Origin: Microbacteriaceae bacterium | GTDB lineage: Bacteria > Actinomycetota > Actinomycetes > Actinomycetales > Microbacteriaceae | Assembly (NCBI GenBank): GCA_024639935.1 | Contig: JAHEFZ010000008.1 | Coordinates: 27,240 to 91,239 of the forward strand | Length of the DNA: 64,000 nucleotides | Reading direction: 5' to 3' | Part shown: positions 44,139-52,628 of the stretch, piece by piece | Layout of the letters: every line of letters starts with the position of its first letter | Position numbering within the stretch: position 1 is the stretch's first letter | Program-made: the position numbers and the translations under genes | The notes under the pieces: model-generated | What the model saw: only the letters and a program-made list of their open reading frames with translations | Databases searched by the model: none | Told to the model about the DNA's origin: nothing

Positions 44139-45664
44139 TTGAGATTTTCTCCTGGTCAATCATCGGGCTTCTTCCGGTATTTCTCGGCTTCAAGTGGCTG
44201 AGAGTCGCGCAACGTGAGCACTACATTCCCGGCTGGACGACGCGAATCGCCCTCGGCTGGGGTCGTTCGCGCCAGGTGTCATGGTGGCCTCTCATCGCAG
44301 CAGTTGCGGTGGAATTTGTCTTGTCGAGCATTTCAACCGAGGCGTGGTGGATCTCACTTGCCGTGCCGTCCGTGGTTTTCGCTCTGGTGCTGTGGTGGCC
44401 CTGGGGCCTCCGTTTTCGCGGCACGTCGTCCCCGTTGCAATGGACTGGCCGACTTCGACGCCTCGCGGTACTGTGGCTCGTTCTATCGTGGATCGTAATT
44501 TTCGTGACCAGCATGTTAGGGCTGTCGTACGCGGTCGTGCTTTTCGGTTTCGTCGCTCCTGGAGTAATGGACCTCGCCTTGGTTGTTGCCCAGCCCATGG
44601 AGAAAACATTGTCGAAGAAATGGCTCGTCGCGGCGCAAAAGAAACTCGCTCAGGTGAAACCGACCGTCGTCGCCCTCACCGGCTCGTACGGGAAGACATC
44701 CACCAAGGGCTATGCAGCCCACCTCGTTTCCACCAAGTATTCCACGGTGCCCAGTCCCGCGTCGTTCAACAACCTCATGGGATTGGCGCGCGCGGTGAAC
44801 GACAAGTTGACCCCGGGAACCGAGGTGTTCATCGCCGAGATGGGAATGTATGGCGAGGGTGAAATTCGCGAACTGTCGAGACTGTTCCCGCCGGACATTG
44901 CCGCGATCACCACAATCGGTGAGGCGCATCTTGAACGGTTAGGAAGTCGTGACGCAATTCTTCGAGCCAAGAGCGAGATCGTCGAGAACGCAGCTACCGT
45001 TGTTTTGCCGATTGATGACCCCGAACTTTCGGCGCTCGCCAACCGGTGCGAGTCGGAGGGAAAGCGCGTCATTCGCGTAAGCGCTCAGGGGGCACAAGCG
45101 GATGTATCGGTCAGCCCCTCGAAGGGCACGGTCACAATCGGGCGAGAATCGGTTCCCGTCACGATTTCAGGAGTTGGTCACGCGGTCAACGTTGCCGTCG
45201 CGGTGGGAATCTCCCATGCGCTCGATGTACCTCTCGCCCTACTGGCACCGCGACTCGGAGACCTACCCACCGCGGCACATCGCGCCGAGCCACAACTGGC
45301 CCCGAGCGGGGCAATAATTATCGATGATTCGTACAACGCGAACCCAATCGGGTCCGCTCGCGCGGTCGAGGGCGGAGCAGCGATGGCGAAGAACCGCAAG
45401 GGTCCGTTCATCGTCGTCACTCCCGGAATGATTGAACTCGGTGGGGTGCAATCGCAACGCAATCGCGCCTTGGCGGCCCAGGTCGCACAAGTCGGCGGCG
45501 AACTCTTCGTGGTGGGGTTCACGAACCGCGCGGCTTTAGTTTCGGGCCACCCCTCTGCGAAGGTTTTCGCCGACAGGCCCCCCGCGATGGCCGCCGCCCT
45601 CGAACGCGCTGGCGCTTCGGGCGTTATTCTTGTCGAAAACGACCTGCCTGATCATTACGCGTAA
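44135..45664 (+). CDS. Membrane-anchored MurF-like Mur ligase
   Basis: A 509-residue protein with two parts. Residues 1-160 hold about four or five hydrophobic segments (SWSIIGLLPVFLGFKWL, WPLIAAVAVEFVLSSI, WWISLAVPSVVFALVLWW, LAVLWLVLSWIVIFVTSML). Residues from about 175 are a Mur ligase core: P-loop LTGSYGKTSTKGY, SFNNLMGLARAVND, AEMGMYGEGEI, TTIGEAHLERLGS and the MurF-type DDSYNANPIGSARA, then the C-terminal domain with TPGMIELGG. The N-terminal UDP-binding domain of normal MurF is missing and replaced by the membrane part. It is packed between an alpha/beta hydrolase and ddl, whose D-Ala-D-Ala is the normal MurF substrate. Confidence 0.88.
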   Translation: MIEIFSWSIIGLLPVFLGFKWLRVAQREHYIPGWTTRIALGWGRSRQVSWWPLIAAVAVEFVLSSISTEAWWISLAVPSVVFALVLWWPWGLRFRGTSSPLQWTGRLRRLAVLWLVLSWIVIFVTSMLGLSYAVVLFGFVAPGVMDLALVVAQPMEKTLSKKWLVAAQKKLAQVKPTVVALTGSYGKTSTKGYAAHLVSTKYSTVPSPASFNNLMGLARAVNDKLTPGTEVFIAEMGMYGEGEIRELSRLFPPDIAAITTIGEAHLERLGSRDAILRAKSEIVENAATVVLPIDDPELSALANRCESEGKRVIRVSAQGAQADVSVSPSKGTVTIGRESVPVTISGVGHAVNVAVAVGISHALDVPLALLAPRLGDLPTAAHRAEPQLAPSGAIIIDDSYNANPIGSARAVEGGAAMAKNRKGPFIVVTPGMIELGGVQSQRNRALAAQVAQVGGELFVVGFTNRAALVSGHPSAKVFADRPPAMAAALERAGASGVILVENDLPDHYA

Positions 45665-45703
45665 TTGCCGGCTTCCGGGGCAGGGGAGCCAGACGGGAAT
45701 CCG

Positions 45704-46840
45704 ATGAGCGCCACACGACCCTGGGCCGTCGTATTTGGCGGGCCGAGCCCCGAACACGAAATTTCGATTCTCACTGGATTGCAGGCAGAGCGAGTCTTGA
45801 CCGATGGCGGCGATTCCGTTCACCCCATTTATTGGGCACCGTCGGGCGAGTGGTTTCTTGTACCGAACGGCACGGAAGCAAAGGACTACCTCGAGGGCGC
45901 GCCGAAGTCGGCCAAGCAGCTCGAAGTGCGACTCGCTCCCGAGCCCGGTTTCTACGTTAAGAAGTCTTTTGGGTCCGGAACACTCGATATCGACGCTGCG
46001 TTGCTCTGTCTTCACGGCGGAATCGGTGAAGGGGGCGGAGCCGCCGCGATTTTCGATGTGATGGGAATCCCGGCCACCGGTTCGACACTTTTCGCCGGTG
46101 CGGTCGGCATGGACAAACTCGCGTTTGGTGGATTGATGGAATCTGCAGGAATCCCGACCTTGCCGCGGCGTGCGGTTTCGACTACAACCGAACCCGGCTT
46201 CACGGGCCCATACATTGTCAAGCCGCGGTTCGGAGGTTCGTCTATCGGCATCGAGATCGTCGATGACCTTTTGTCAGCACGGGCACTCGCACAAAACAGC
46301 CCGCACCTGAAGAACGGTGCTGTGCTCGAGCCGTACAAACCAACCCTGGTGGATCTCAATATCGGGTTCCGAACTTTCCCAGCCCTCGAATTGACTGACC
46401 TCGAAAAACCGCTGCGTGGGGAAGGGGACTCAGGCCTCTATTCCTATGCCGAAAAATATCTTGCCGGCGGTGCTGGTTCGGACGCGGGACTTTCGAGCGC
46501 TCCCCGCGAATTCCCTGCGAAGTATCCCGCAAAGGTGCATGAGCGCGCGGCGGAACTCGCGCGCGCGGTGTCCGATGTCACCCGATTGACGGGCGTGGTT
46601 CGACTCGACCTGTTGTTCGACGAAAAATCGGGCGACCTTTTCGTCAACGAAGTGAATTCGATTCCTGGAGCGCTGTCGCTCTACCTTTGGGCTCCCAAGC
46701 ACCCCGCACTGACAATTCTGCGTGATGCTCTCAACGAGGCACGCGACCGCCGTGTCGTTTTCCCCCAGGCTGGACACGGTGGCGGGGTGGCCCTGCGCGC
46801 CGCGGGCGGGATATCCTCGAAACTCCTCGGCCTCGGCTGA
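45704..46840 (+). CDS. ddl: D-alanine--D-alanine ligase
   Basis: A 378-residue ATP-grasp ligase joining two D-alanines for the peptidoglycan stem. AVVFGGPSPEHEISILTG is the N-terminal block. GPYIVKPRFGGSSIGIEIV binds ATP, and VRLDLLFDEKSGDLFVNEVNSIPGALSLYLW carries metal-binding residues. The protein departs from the textbook form in parts of the central loop, so D-Ala-D-X specificity cannot be excluded. The track starts at a TTG at 45665; the ATG at 45704 starts the conserved domain with normal lead. It follows the MurF-like gene after 39 bases. Confidence 0.92.
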   Translation: MSATRPWAVVFGGPSPEHEISILTGLQAERVLTDGGDSVHPIYWAPSGEWFLVPNGTEAKDYLEGAPKSAKQLEVRLAPEPGFYVKKSFGSGTLDIDAALLCLHGGIGEGGGAAAIFDVMGIPATGSTLFAGAVGMDKLAFGGLMESAGIPTLPRRAVSTTTEPGFTGPYIVKPRFGGSSIGIEIVDDLLSARALAQNSPHLKNGAVLEPYKPTLVDLNIGFRTFPALELTDLEKPLRGEGDSGLYSYAEKYLAGGAGSDAGLSSAPREFPAKYPAKVHERAAELARAVSDVTRLTGVVRLDLLFDEKSGDLFVNEVNSIPGALSLYLWAPKHPALTILRDALNEARDRRVVFPQAGHGGGVALRAAGGISSKLLGLG

Positions 46841-46865
46841 CTACGCGCGCAGTCCCATCGGGTTC

Positions 46866-46954
46866 CTGCAGACATTTCGGTCCTCAGCACCTCTAAATGC
46901 AAAATTTCTTGAGATGTCTGCACGAACGAGGCGTGAGCACCGAGATGTCTGCAG
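46866..46954. repeat. Three-copy inverted repeat element
   Basis: Copy A, CTGCAGACATTTCGGTCCTCA (46866-46886), is matched in reverse by copy C, TGAGCACCGAGATGTCTGCAG (46934-46954), with 19 of 21 positions complementary. A shorter copy B, GAGATGTCTGCA (46911-46922), lies in the loop, also reverse. A can therefore pair with B or with C. It occupies the gene-free gap after ddl, ahead of the convergent DUF3515 gene. Terminator, RNA switch or mobile-repeat remnant are all possible. Confidence 0.8.
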
Positions 46955-47029
46955 AAACGGGTGGAGATTTTGTGTTGAGGCGGAACGACGCGGAAGCGCC
47001 CATAGAGGTGACAATTCCGAAGTCGGGAG

Positions 47030-47494
47030 TCAGTTCCCGAGGACGTCCGTCGCATCGACACAGACGCGCAGCGGTTCGAGCGTTCCCACTGCGATCGACA
47101 AATCCGTGAGAGCAGCGGTTCCGCTCACCGCGGTCGAATCAATCAACACCTCGACTGCGGGGTTTCGGCCGTAGGAAAGGAAGGTGAAGGTCGGATCGTC
47201 CGCCGCATCGCGTAGCCAATCCACGTTGTCGACGGTGAAACAGGGGAGTGCCGACGGCCCGCCATCGGGAACTCCGCATCGCAGAATCACGGCAGCCGGA
47301 TCACCCCAGGCCGCCGTGGATTGTGCGTTGGTGGAGCGTCGGTCCAATCCCGCAACTACGTCGGGTACGCGAACCATGACCTCGGCGCACGCTGGATTGT
47401 TCGCGGCATCGGCGGGTTGGAGCGCAACGATTCCGGCGCAACCTGACAGCAGCCCGAGGAGGGCGACGCTGGGGAAAAGGAGTCGTGCACGCAT
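47030..47494 (-). CDS. DUF3515 family lipoprotein
   Basis: A 154-residue predicted lipoprotein; MRARLLFPSVALLGLLSGC has the lipobox cysteine at residue 19. The mature domain with two further cysteine pairs (NNPACAEVM, ILRCGVPDG, LPCFTVDNVDWL, RVCVDATDV) matches DUF3515, a family found beside ddl and thiL in Actinobacteria. Function unknown. The track starts 23 codons earlier; the ATG at 47494 begins the signal peptide and is preceded by a TAGCCT element, making it leaderless and divergent from thiL. Confidence 0.85.
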   Translation of the reverse strand: MRARLLFPSVALLGLLSGCAGIVALQPADAANNPACAEVMVRVPDVVAGLDRRSTNAQSTAAWGDPAAVILRCGVPDGGPSALPCFTVDNVDWLRDAADDPTFTFLSYGRNPAVEVLIDSTAVSGTAALTDLSIAVGTLEPLRVCVDATDVLGN

Positions 47495-47501
47495 CGCTTT
47501 C

Positions 47502-47511
47502 AGGCTACCGT
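47502..47511. promoter_or_regulatory. Overlapping divergent -10 elements of thiL and DUF3515 gene
   Basis: TACCGT (47506-47511, plus strand) ends six bases before the thiL GTG. TAGCCT on the minus strand (47507-47502) ends seven bases before the DUF3515 ATG. The two hexamers share two bases, within only 23 bases between the start codons. Confidence 0.55.
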
Positions 47512-47517
47512 TGAAAC

Positions 47518-48501
47518 GTGAACGCGACAGAGGCCACGATTGGCGAAATCGGTGAAGGCGCAACTCTCGCGCGAATCTTTCCGATTTTGCCGACGTCCCG
47601 GCGCACCATTCTCGGTCCTGGCGATGATTGCGCGATTGTGGCGGTTCCCGATGGCCGAGTCCCCGTGACGACCGATCTCATGATCGAAGGCCCCGATTTT
47701 CGCATCGGATTGTCGACGGGCTATGACATCGGATGGAAGGCGTGTGCGACGAATCTCGCGGATATCGCGGCAATGGGAGCAACACCGACGGCTGTCGTCG
47801 TCGGGTTGGCCGCACCGGCCACCACCACCGTTCGATTCGTCGAAGACATCGCTCGCGGGTTTCGGGACGCCGCAACGGCTCTTGCGCCGGGCTGCGGGGT
47901 CGTGGGTGGGGACTTGTCGAACGCTCCGCTCGTGATGCTCTCGGTCACGGCGCTCGGGGAGTTCGATGGTGTCGAGCCAGTGACTCGTTCTGGCGCATCC
48001 ATTGGAAACGTTGTTGCCGTCGCGGGTGGTCTCGGGAATGCCAAGCGTGGTCTCGACATTCTTTTCGATCGCGCGGTTTCCCCGGACGGAATCATCGATC
48101 CGGCGGCGGTAGCAGAAGCCTGGGCTTCACACCCCGTCACTGTTGCTGCCCAATTACGCCCCGAGCCTCCGATTGCCGCCGGGCGAGATGCCGCGATTGC
48201 GGGTGCAACGGCGATGATGGATGTCAGCGACGGGCTGGTGTTAGACGCGCGCCGTATCGCCGTTGCGAGCGGCGTCGCCATCGATTTCGAACTCTCCGCC
48301 GTGGGGGACATCGATGCTCTGACCGGCGGTGAGGATCACGCGATGTTGGCCTGCTTCCCTCTCAACGCGAAACTGCCGAGCGAATTCCGCGCAGTGGGGC
48401 GAGTCGCTCCGGGCGAGGGGGTCCTGGTCGACGGTGTGCCCTTCGTTTCGCGCGGCGGGTGGGACCCGTTCGCTGACTATTCGGCGACGTCAAGCCAGTA
48501 A
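47518..48501 (+). CDS. thiL: Thiamine-monophosphate kinase
   Basis: A 327-residue kinase of the PurM/AIR synthetase-like fold that phosphorylates thiamine phosphate to the active diphosphate. GPGDDCAIVAVPDGRVPVTTDLMIEGPDF holds the metal and ATP ligands; GWKACATNLADIAAMGATP is diagnostic, and MMDVSDGLVLDARRIA and GGEDHAMLA follow. It starts at GTG with no ribosome site and a -10 six bases before. Its last 25 bases overlap the convergent rsmD. Confidence 0.95.
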   Translation: MNATEATIGEIGEGATLARIFPILPTSRRTILGPGDDCAIVAVPDGRVPVTTDLMIEGPDFRIGLSTGYDIGWKACATNLADIAAMGATPTAVVVGLAAPATTTVRFVEDIARGFRDAATALAPGCGVVGGDLSNAPLVMLSVTALGEFDGVEPVTRSGASIGNVVAVAGGLGNAKRGLDILFDRAVSPDGIIDPAAVAEAWASHPVTVAAQLRPEPPIAAGRDAAIAGATAMMDVSDGLVLDARRIAVASGVAIDFELSAVGDIDALTGGEDHAMLACFPLNAKLPSEFRAVGRVAPGEGVLVDGVPFVSRGGWDPFADYSATSSQ

Positions 48502-49037
48502 ACGCGGGTCTCGCCGTAATCCTTGGGGGCGAGAATCCCGTAGCCGCGCGGCCATTCGGGTTCAGGGTCTCGACTCGCACGTTCTACCGCGACGACGGCA
48601 TCGGGTGACAGCCTTGGAAACAATAGTGCCATCGTCGTGACCAGCGCTGCGTTATCCAGGTCGTAAGGCGGGTCAATAAACACCGCGTCCCATGTTTCGG
48701 AACTGGCACCGACATAACCGGCGACACTCGACCGATGGACGCGAATCGAACAGTTCGGAACGGCAGGGGACACGAGTGCGGTGTTTTTCGTGATCACCCT
48801 TACCGCCTTTTCCGAGTTGTCGACGAGGTCAACGCGCGAGGCCTCGCGTGACGCCGCCTCGAGTCCGATCGCCCCGCATCCTGCATAAAGGTCGAGGAAT
48901 CGAGCACCCGCAATCGTTGTCAGGGCCTCAAAGCGGGAAAAGACGGCTTCGCGAACGCGGTCAGCGGTCGGCCTGGTTCCCGTCGCTGGAACGGTGAGGG
49001 TACGGCCTCCTGCGGCTCCAAAGATGATTCGCGTCAC
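48477..49037 (-). CDS. rsmD: 16S rRNA (guanine(966)-N(2))-methyltransferase
   Basis: A 186-residue SAM-dependent methyltransferase acting on assembled 30S subunits. RIIFGAAGGRTLTVPATGTRPTADRVREAVFS is the family start, FLDLYAGCGAIGLEAASREA binds SAM, and VFIDPPYDLDN is the N6/N2-methylase catalytic motif. The GTG start is six bases after a minus-strand TAATCT. It is divergent from recG and its 3' end runs into thiL. Confidence 0.95.
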   Translation of the reverse strand: MTRIIFGAAGGRTLTVPATGTRPTADRVREAVFSRFEALTTIAGARFLDLYAGCGAIGLEAASREASRVDLVDNSEKAVRVITKNTALVSPAVPNCSIRVHRSSVAGYVGASSETWDAVFIDPPYDLDNAALVTTMALLFPRLSPDAVVAVERASRDPEPEWPRGYGILAPKDYGETRVYWLDVAE

Positions 49038-49043
49038 GCCCCA

Positions 49044-49049
49044 AGATTA
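49044..49049 (-). promoter_or_regulatory. -10 element TAATCT, leaderless rsmD
   Basis: On the minus strand TAATCT is followed by TGGGGC and then the rsmD GTG, the same six-base spacing as elsewhere. Confidence 0.5.
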
Positions 49050-49090
49050 GCGACCAGGGGCCCAATCACGGAAAGCCCTGATCTCAGGGG

Positions 49091-49096
49091 TAGCGT
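49091..49096 (+). promoter_or_regulatory. -10 element TAGCGT, leaderless recG
   Basis: TAGCGT, then AAAACC, then the recG GTG. Confidence 0.5.
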
Positions 49097-49102
49097 AAAA
49101 CC

Positions 49103-51250
49103 GTGACTGAAACCGCCGTTTTCCTTGACACCGCACTTCCGCGGGTCATCGGCGACCGAACGGCAAAGGTGCTGACCAAAGCATTTGGGTTTGACACTGT
49201 CGGCGGACTGCTTGGCCACTACCCGCGGCGTTATGCCGAACGTGGCGAACTGACCGCCCTCGATTCGCTTCCCCTCGATGAGTCGGTGACCATCGTGGCC
49301 GAGGTGCTTCGGGTCAATAATCGGCCGATGAATGGGCGAAAAGGTTCGCTTCTCGAAGTCGTGATTTCCGACGGAACCGGAACACTGGCTCTGACGTTCT
49401 TTAACCAAGCGTGGCGCGCGAACGCTCTTCACCGCGGTGTGCGCGGAATCTTTGCGGGCAAGGTCGGCGAGTTTCGAGGGCAACGCCAACTGACACACCC
49501 CGACTATGAATTGTTTGACGAGGACGAGAATGTTTCGGACGAAGTCGCCGAGTTGTGGGCGAAGACACCCATTCCGATTTATCCGGCGACGAGTTCGGTC
49601 GCGTCGTGGCAAATCGCGAAAGCGCTGGGCGTTGTGCTCGATGGGCTCCCCGAGCTCGATGATCCGGTGCCTGACGCGGTGAAGGCCGACCGCGGGCTTG
49701 TGTCGCTGACTGCGGCGATTCGCGCAATTCACCGTCCGGCCGACCACGCCGAATGGAGGACTGCGCGCGATACTCTTCGATTTCACGAGGCCTTCCTCGT
49801 TCAAACCGCGCTACTTCGCGACCGTATTCGAGCCGCCGAGGCCGTGTCGATGCCCAGAACGCCGGGTGCTCTTCGCGCCGCGTTCGATTCGGCATTGCCG
49901 TTCGACCTTACGGCCGACCAGTTAACGGTGGGCGCCGAAATCGACGGTGATATGGCGCGCGCTCGGCCGATGAATCGTCTTGTCCAGGGCGAGGTCGGAT
50001 CCGGAAAGACCCTTGTCGCTATTCGTGCGATGCTCACGGCAATCGAAGACGGTGGGCAAGCGGCGTTAATCGCTCCGACAGAGGTCCTCGCTGCGCAGCA
50101 CTCCCGATCAATCGTTGCCACGTTGGGGAACCTTGCCGACGGGTTGAATCCGACGTTGCTTGTGGGCAGTCTCCCGGCCGCGCAAAAGAAGCGGGCTCAA
50201 CTCGCGGTCGCAAGTGGTATGGCTCGACTCATCATCGGCACTCACGCGCTTCTCGCCGACGCCGTGACCTTCAACGACCTCGCTCTCGTCGTCGTAGACG
50301 AACAGCACCGTTTCGGAGTCGAACAGCGCGACACACTCAAACGCAAGGGGAACTCGCCACACGTCCTCGTGCTCACCGCAACCCCGATTCCCCGCACGGT
50401 CGCGATGACGGTGTTTGGTGACCTGGACATTTCCACGATTCGCACACTGCCCGCCGGCCGCGCCCCCATCGTCTCGCACGTCGTTCCTCTTGCTGACCAC
50501 CCCGCGTGGATTTCACGGGTGTGGACGAGGCTTGGCGAAGAAATCGACGCCGGTCGGCAGGGCTTTGTCGTGTGTTCCGCCATTGACGCGACATCCGCCG
50601 ACGCCGGCACCGATTTGTTCGAGGACATCCCCGCGTCGGCACCGCGCGCCAGTGTGACCGACATTCTTCCCGTGGTCCGCGCTGCGCTTCCCGGTCGCCG
50701 GGTCGAGATGATTCACGGTCGACTTTCGGGTGACGAGAAGGACGCGACAATGTCAGCGTTCGCCGCGGGGGAGATTGACGTTCTTGTCGCCACAACGGTC
50801 ATCGAGGTCGGCGTCGACGTCCCCAACGCCTCGACGATGGTCGTACTCGACGCGGATCGATTCGGCGTAAGTCAGTTGCACCAACTTCGAGGCCGGGTTG
50901 GGCGCGGCGGAGTCCCCGGACTGGCACTCTTCGTGACCTACGCCGACGAAAGCACGCTTGCCCGCGATCGTGTCGAGGCGGTGGCATCAACGCTCGACGG
51001 TTTTGAACTCGCTCAGAAGGACCTCGAACTGCGCCGCGAAGGTGACGTGTTGGGCGAAAGCCAATCGGGCGGCCGCAGCGGCCTCGTCCTCGTGAGAGTG
51101 ACGGTCGATGGTCCCGTGATCGAGGCAGCGCGCACCCATGCACAGGCGGTGCTCGACGTCGACCCGACTCTCGAGGCCCACACGGCGTTGCGTGATGCAC
51201 TGGATCGTCGGTTGTCGCAACGCGAACGGGAATTCCTCGCCAAGAACTGA
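49103..51250 (+). CDS. recG: ATP-dependent DNA helicase RecG
   Basis: A 715-residue helicase that regresses stalled forks and branch-migrates recombination intermediates. The N-terminal wedge domain has [16 protein letters not shown]. The helicase motifs are [20 protein letters not shown] (Walker A), [15 protein letters not shown] (DEQH box), [13 protein letters not shown], and [34 protein letters not shown] (motifs V-VI). The [24 protein letters not shown]-type end (here [18 protein letters not shown]) is diagnostic. It begins with GTG and no ribosome site. Confidence 0.97.
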   Translation: MTETAVFLDTALPRVIGDRTAKVLTKAFGFDTVGGLLGHYPRRYAERGELTALDSLPLDESVTIVAEVLRVNNRPMNGRKGSLLEVVISDGTGTLALTFFNQAWRANALHRGVRGIFAGKVGEFRGQRQLTHPDYELFDEDENVSDEVAELWAKTPIPIYPATSSVASWQIAKALGVVLDGLPELDDPVPDAVKADRGLVSLTAAIRAIHRPADHAEWRTARDTLRFHEAFLVQTALLRDRIRAAEAVSMPRTPGALRAAFDSALPFDLTADQLTVGAEIDGDMARARPMNRLVQGEVGSGKTLVAIRAMLTAIEDGGQAALIAPTEVLAAQHSRSIVATLGNLADGLNPTLLVGSLPAAQKKRAQLAVASGMARLIIGTHALLADAVTFNDLALVVVDEQHRFGVEQRDTLKRKGNSPHVLVLTATPIPRTVAMTVFGDLDISTIRTLPAGRAPIVSHVVPLADHPAWISRVWTRLGEEIDAGRQGFVVCSAIDATSADAGTDLFEDIPASAPRASVTDILPVVRAALPGRRVEMIHGRLSGDEKDATMSAFAAGEIDVLVATTVIEVGVDVPNASTMVVLDADRFGVSQLHQLRGRVGRGGVPGLALFVTYADESTLARDRVEAVASTLDGFELAQKDLELRREGDVLGESQSGGRSGLVLVRVTVDGPVIEAARTHAQAVLDVDPTLEAHTALRDALDRRLSQREREFLAKN

Positions 51251-51269
51251 CATCGGAGGCTCACGCGAT

Positions 51270-51275
51270 TACGCT
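51270..51275 (+). promoter_or_regulatory. -10 element TACGCT, leaderless coaD
   Basis: TACGCT, GGGACC, then the coaD ATG. Confidence 0.5.
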
Positions 51276-51281
51276 GGGACC

Positions 51282-51773
51282 ATGACGTCGCTTGCCGTGG
51301 TTCCCGGTTCGTTCGACCCCGTGACTCTGGGTCACCTTGATGTCATCGATCGCGCGCGGAACCTTTTTGACGAGGTCCATGTTGTCGTCGTGCACAACCC
51401 CGCCAAATCCGCACTGTTGCCTGTCGCTCGTCGTGTTGAACTCATCGAACAGTCTCTGGCCGATGCAGGAATTTCAGACCGAGTCAGAGTCACAAGCTGG
51501 AGCGTGGGGCTGTTGGTGGACTATTGCCAAGAGGTTGGCGCGAACGCGATCGTGAAGGGGATTCGCACCGAGGTGGATGTCACGTACGAAACGCCGATGG
51601 CCATCGTCAATCGAGACCTCGCCGGTATTGAAACCGTTTTTGTATTGCCCAACCCCGAGCACAGCCACGTGTCGTCGTCGCTCGTCCGGCAGGTCGCGGC
51701 ACTCGGTGGTGACGTGTCGCCGTATGTTCCGGGTGCTGTCTCGACTTTCATGAAATCCGCCGAGTACTCGTAG
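51282..51773 (+). CDS. coaD: Phosphopantetheine adenylyltransferase
   Basis: A 163-residue nucleotidyltransferase of coenzyme A synthesis, converting 4'-phosphopantetheine and ATP to dephospho-CoA. [21 protein letters not shown] contains the TxGH motif, [24 protein letters not shown] the substrate loop, and [19 protein letters not shown] the SSxxVR motif. The track starts 48 codons upstream inside recG; the ATG at 51282 gives the full family length. Confidence 0.97.
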   Translation: MTSLAVVPGSFDPVTLGHLDVIDRARNLFDEVHVVVVHNPAKSALLPVARRVELIEQSLADAGISDRVRVTSWSVGLLVDYCQEVGANAIVKGIRTEVDVTYETPMAIVNRDLAGIETVFVLPNPEHSHVSSSLVRQVAALGGDVSPYVPGAVSTFMKSAEYS

Positions 51774-51794
51774 CGATAGATCGAGGTCGGGCGT

Positions 51795-51800
51795 TACGCT
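51795..51800 (+). promoter_or_regulatory. -10 element TACGCT, leaderless DUF177 gene
   Basis: TACGCT, TTAAGA, then the GTG at 51807. Confidence 0.5.
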
Positions 51801-51806
51801 TTAAGA

Positions 51807-52364
51807 GTGAAGACCTCGTCCTCTAACCCCTACCACGTCAACGTTTTTGATGTGTCACATCGCATCGGCGAAGATCGCGAAAAGCACCTTGAATTCCCCG
51901 CACCGCAACGTTTGGGCGAAGGAGTCGCCGTCGTCCACGAAGGCACCCCAATCGTGATGGATGTTCGCCTCGAGGGACTCCACGACGGCATTTTGGTATC
52001 CGCCGAGGTCGAAACAACGGCCGAAGCGGAGTGTGTTCGCTGCCTCGATCAGGTCACGGTCCCGGTCGAAGTGGAATTTCACGAACTTTTCGCGTATTCT
52101 CCTACGGAGGAACTCGAGTATTCGGTTCACGATAATCACGTGGATTGTGAACAGCTTGTTCGAGACGCGGTGGTGTTAGAACTGCCGTTCCAACCACTGT
52201 GCGACGAGGACTGTCTGGGGCTCGATCCGGAAACGGGCGACAAGCTGATGGAACCGCGTCCCAACGATATGCCGCACATCGATCCACGATGGGCAGCCCT
52301 AGAGGCTTTGGCTTCTGACGACACAACCACGGCCGATAAACCGGCCGCGAAAAAGAGGAAATAA
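51807..52364 (+). CDS. DUF177 (YceD) family protein
   Basis: A 185-residue protein of the YceD family, nearly always encoded before rpmF. The four-cysteine pattern is partly visible: [17 protein letters not shown], then [22 protein letters not shown]. The acidic end ([18 protein letters not shown]) finishes in a basic run. The family is linked to 23S rRNA or ribosome maturation. rpmF follows after two bases with GAGGAAATA as ribosome site. Confidence 0.93.
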   Translation: MKTSSSNPYHVNVFDVSHRIGEDREKHLEFPAPQRLGEGVAVVHEGTPIVMDVRLEGLHDGILVSAEVETTAEAECVRCLDQVTVPVEVEFHELFAYSPTEELEYSVHDNHVDCEQLVRDAVVLELPFQPLCDEDCLGLDPETGDKLMEPRPNDMPHIDPRWAALEALASDDTTTADKPAAKKRK

Positions 52365-52366
52365 TC

Positions 52367-52570
52367 ATGGCAGTTCCCAAGCGCAAACAGTCGCGTTCCA
52401 ACACGCGCTCTCGCCGATCGCAGTGGAAGGCTGAAATCCCCACGCTCGTCAAGACCGTGGAGAACGGCAAAACCGTCTACAGCCTCCCGCACCGCGCCAA
52501 GGTTGTCACCGATTCCGTCGGCACGGAACTCTTTATGGAGTACAAGGGCCGCAAGGTTGCCGACGTCTAA
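52367..52570 (+). CDS. rpmF: 50S ribosomal protein L32
   Basis: A 67-residue ribosomal protein; [22 protein letters not shown] is the invariant L32 start. The zinc-binding cysteines of some L32 forms are absent, so this is a C-minus (zinc-independent) version. It is co-transcribed with the DUF177 gene and followed by a hairpin. Confidence 0.98.
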   Translation: MAVPKRKQSRSNTRSRRSQWKAEIPTLVKTVENGKTVYSLPHRAKVVTDSVGTELFMEYKGRKVADV

Positions 52571-52583
52571 ATCTTTGTGAACG

Positions 52584-52618
52584 ACAGCGCGTCAGGAAGG
52601 TAGATTCCGGCGCGCTGT
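52584..52618 (+). terminator. Possible terminator after rpmF
   Basis: ACAGCGCG (52584-52591) and CGCGCTGT (52611-52618) can form an eight-base stem over a long loop, followed by TCTCATTCTC. The loop and weak T-run make it a modest candidate; rnc starts 10 bases later. Confidence 0.4.
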
Positions 52619-52628
52619 TCTCATTCTC

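Noticed and set aside
45665-45703. TTG start for ddl at 45665
   Set aside because: It immediately follows the upstream stop with no ribosome site; the added 13 residues are not part of the conserved domain.
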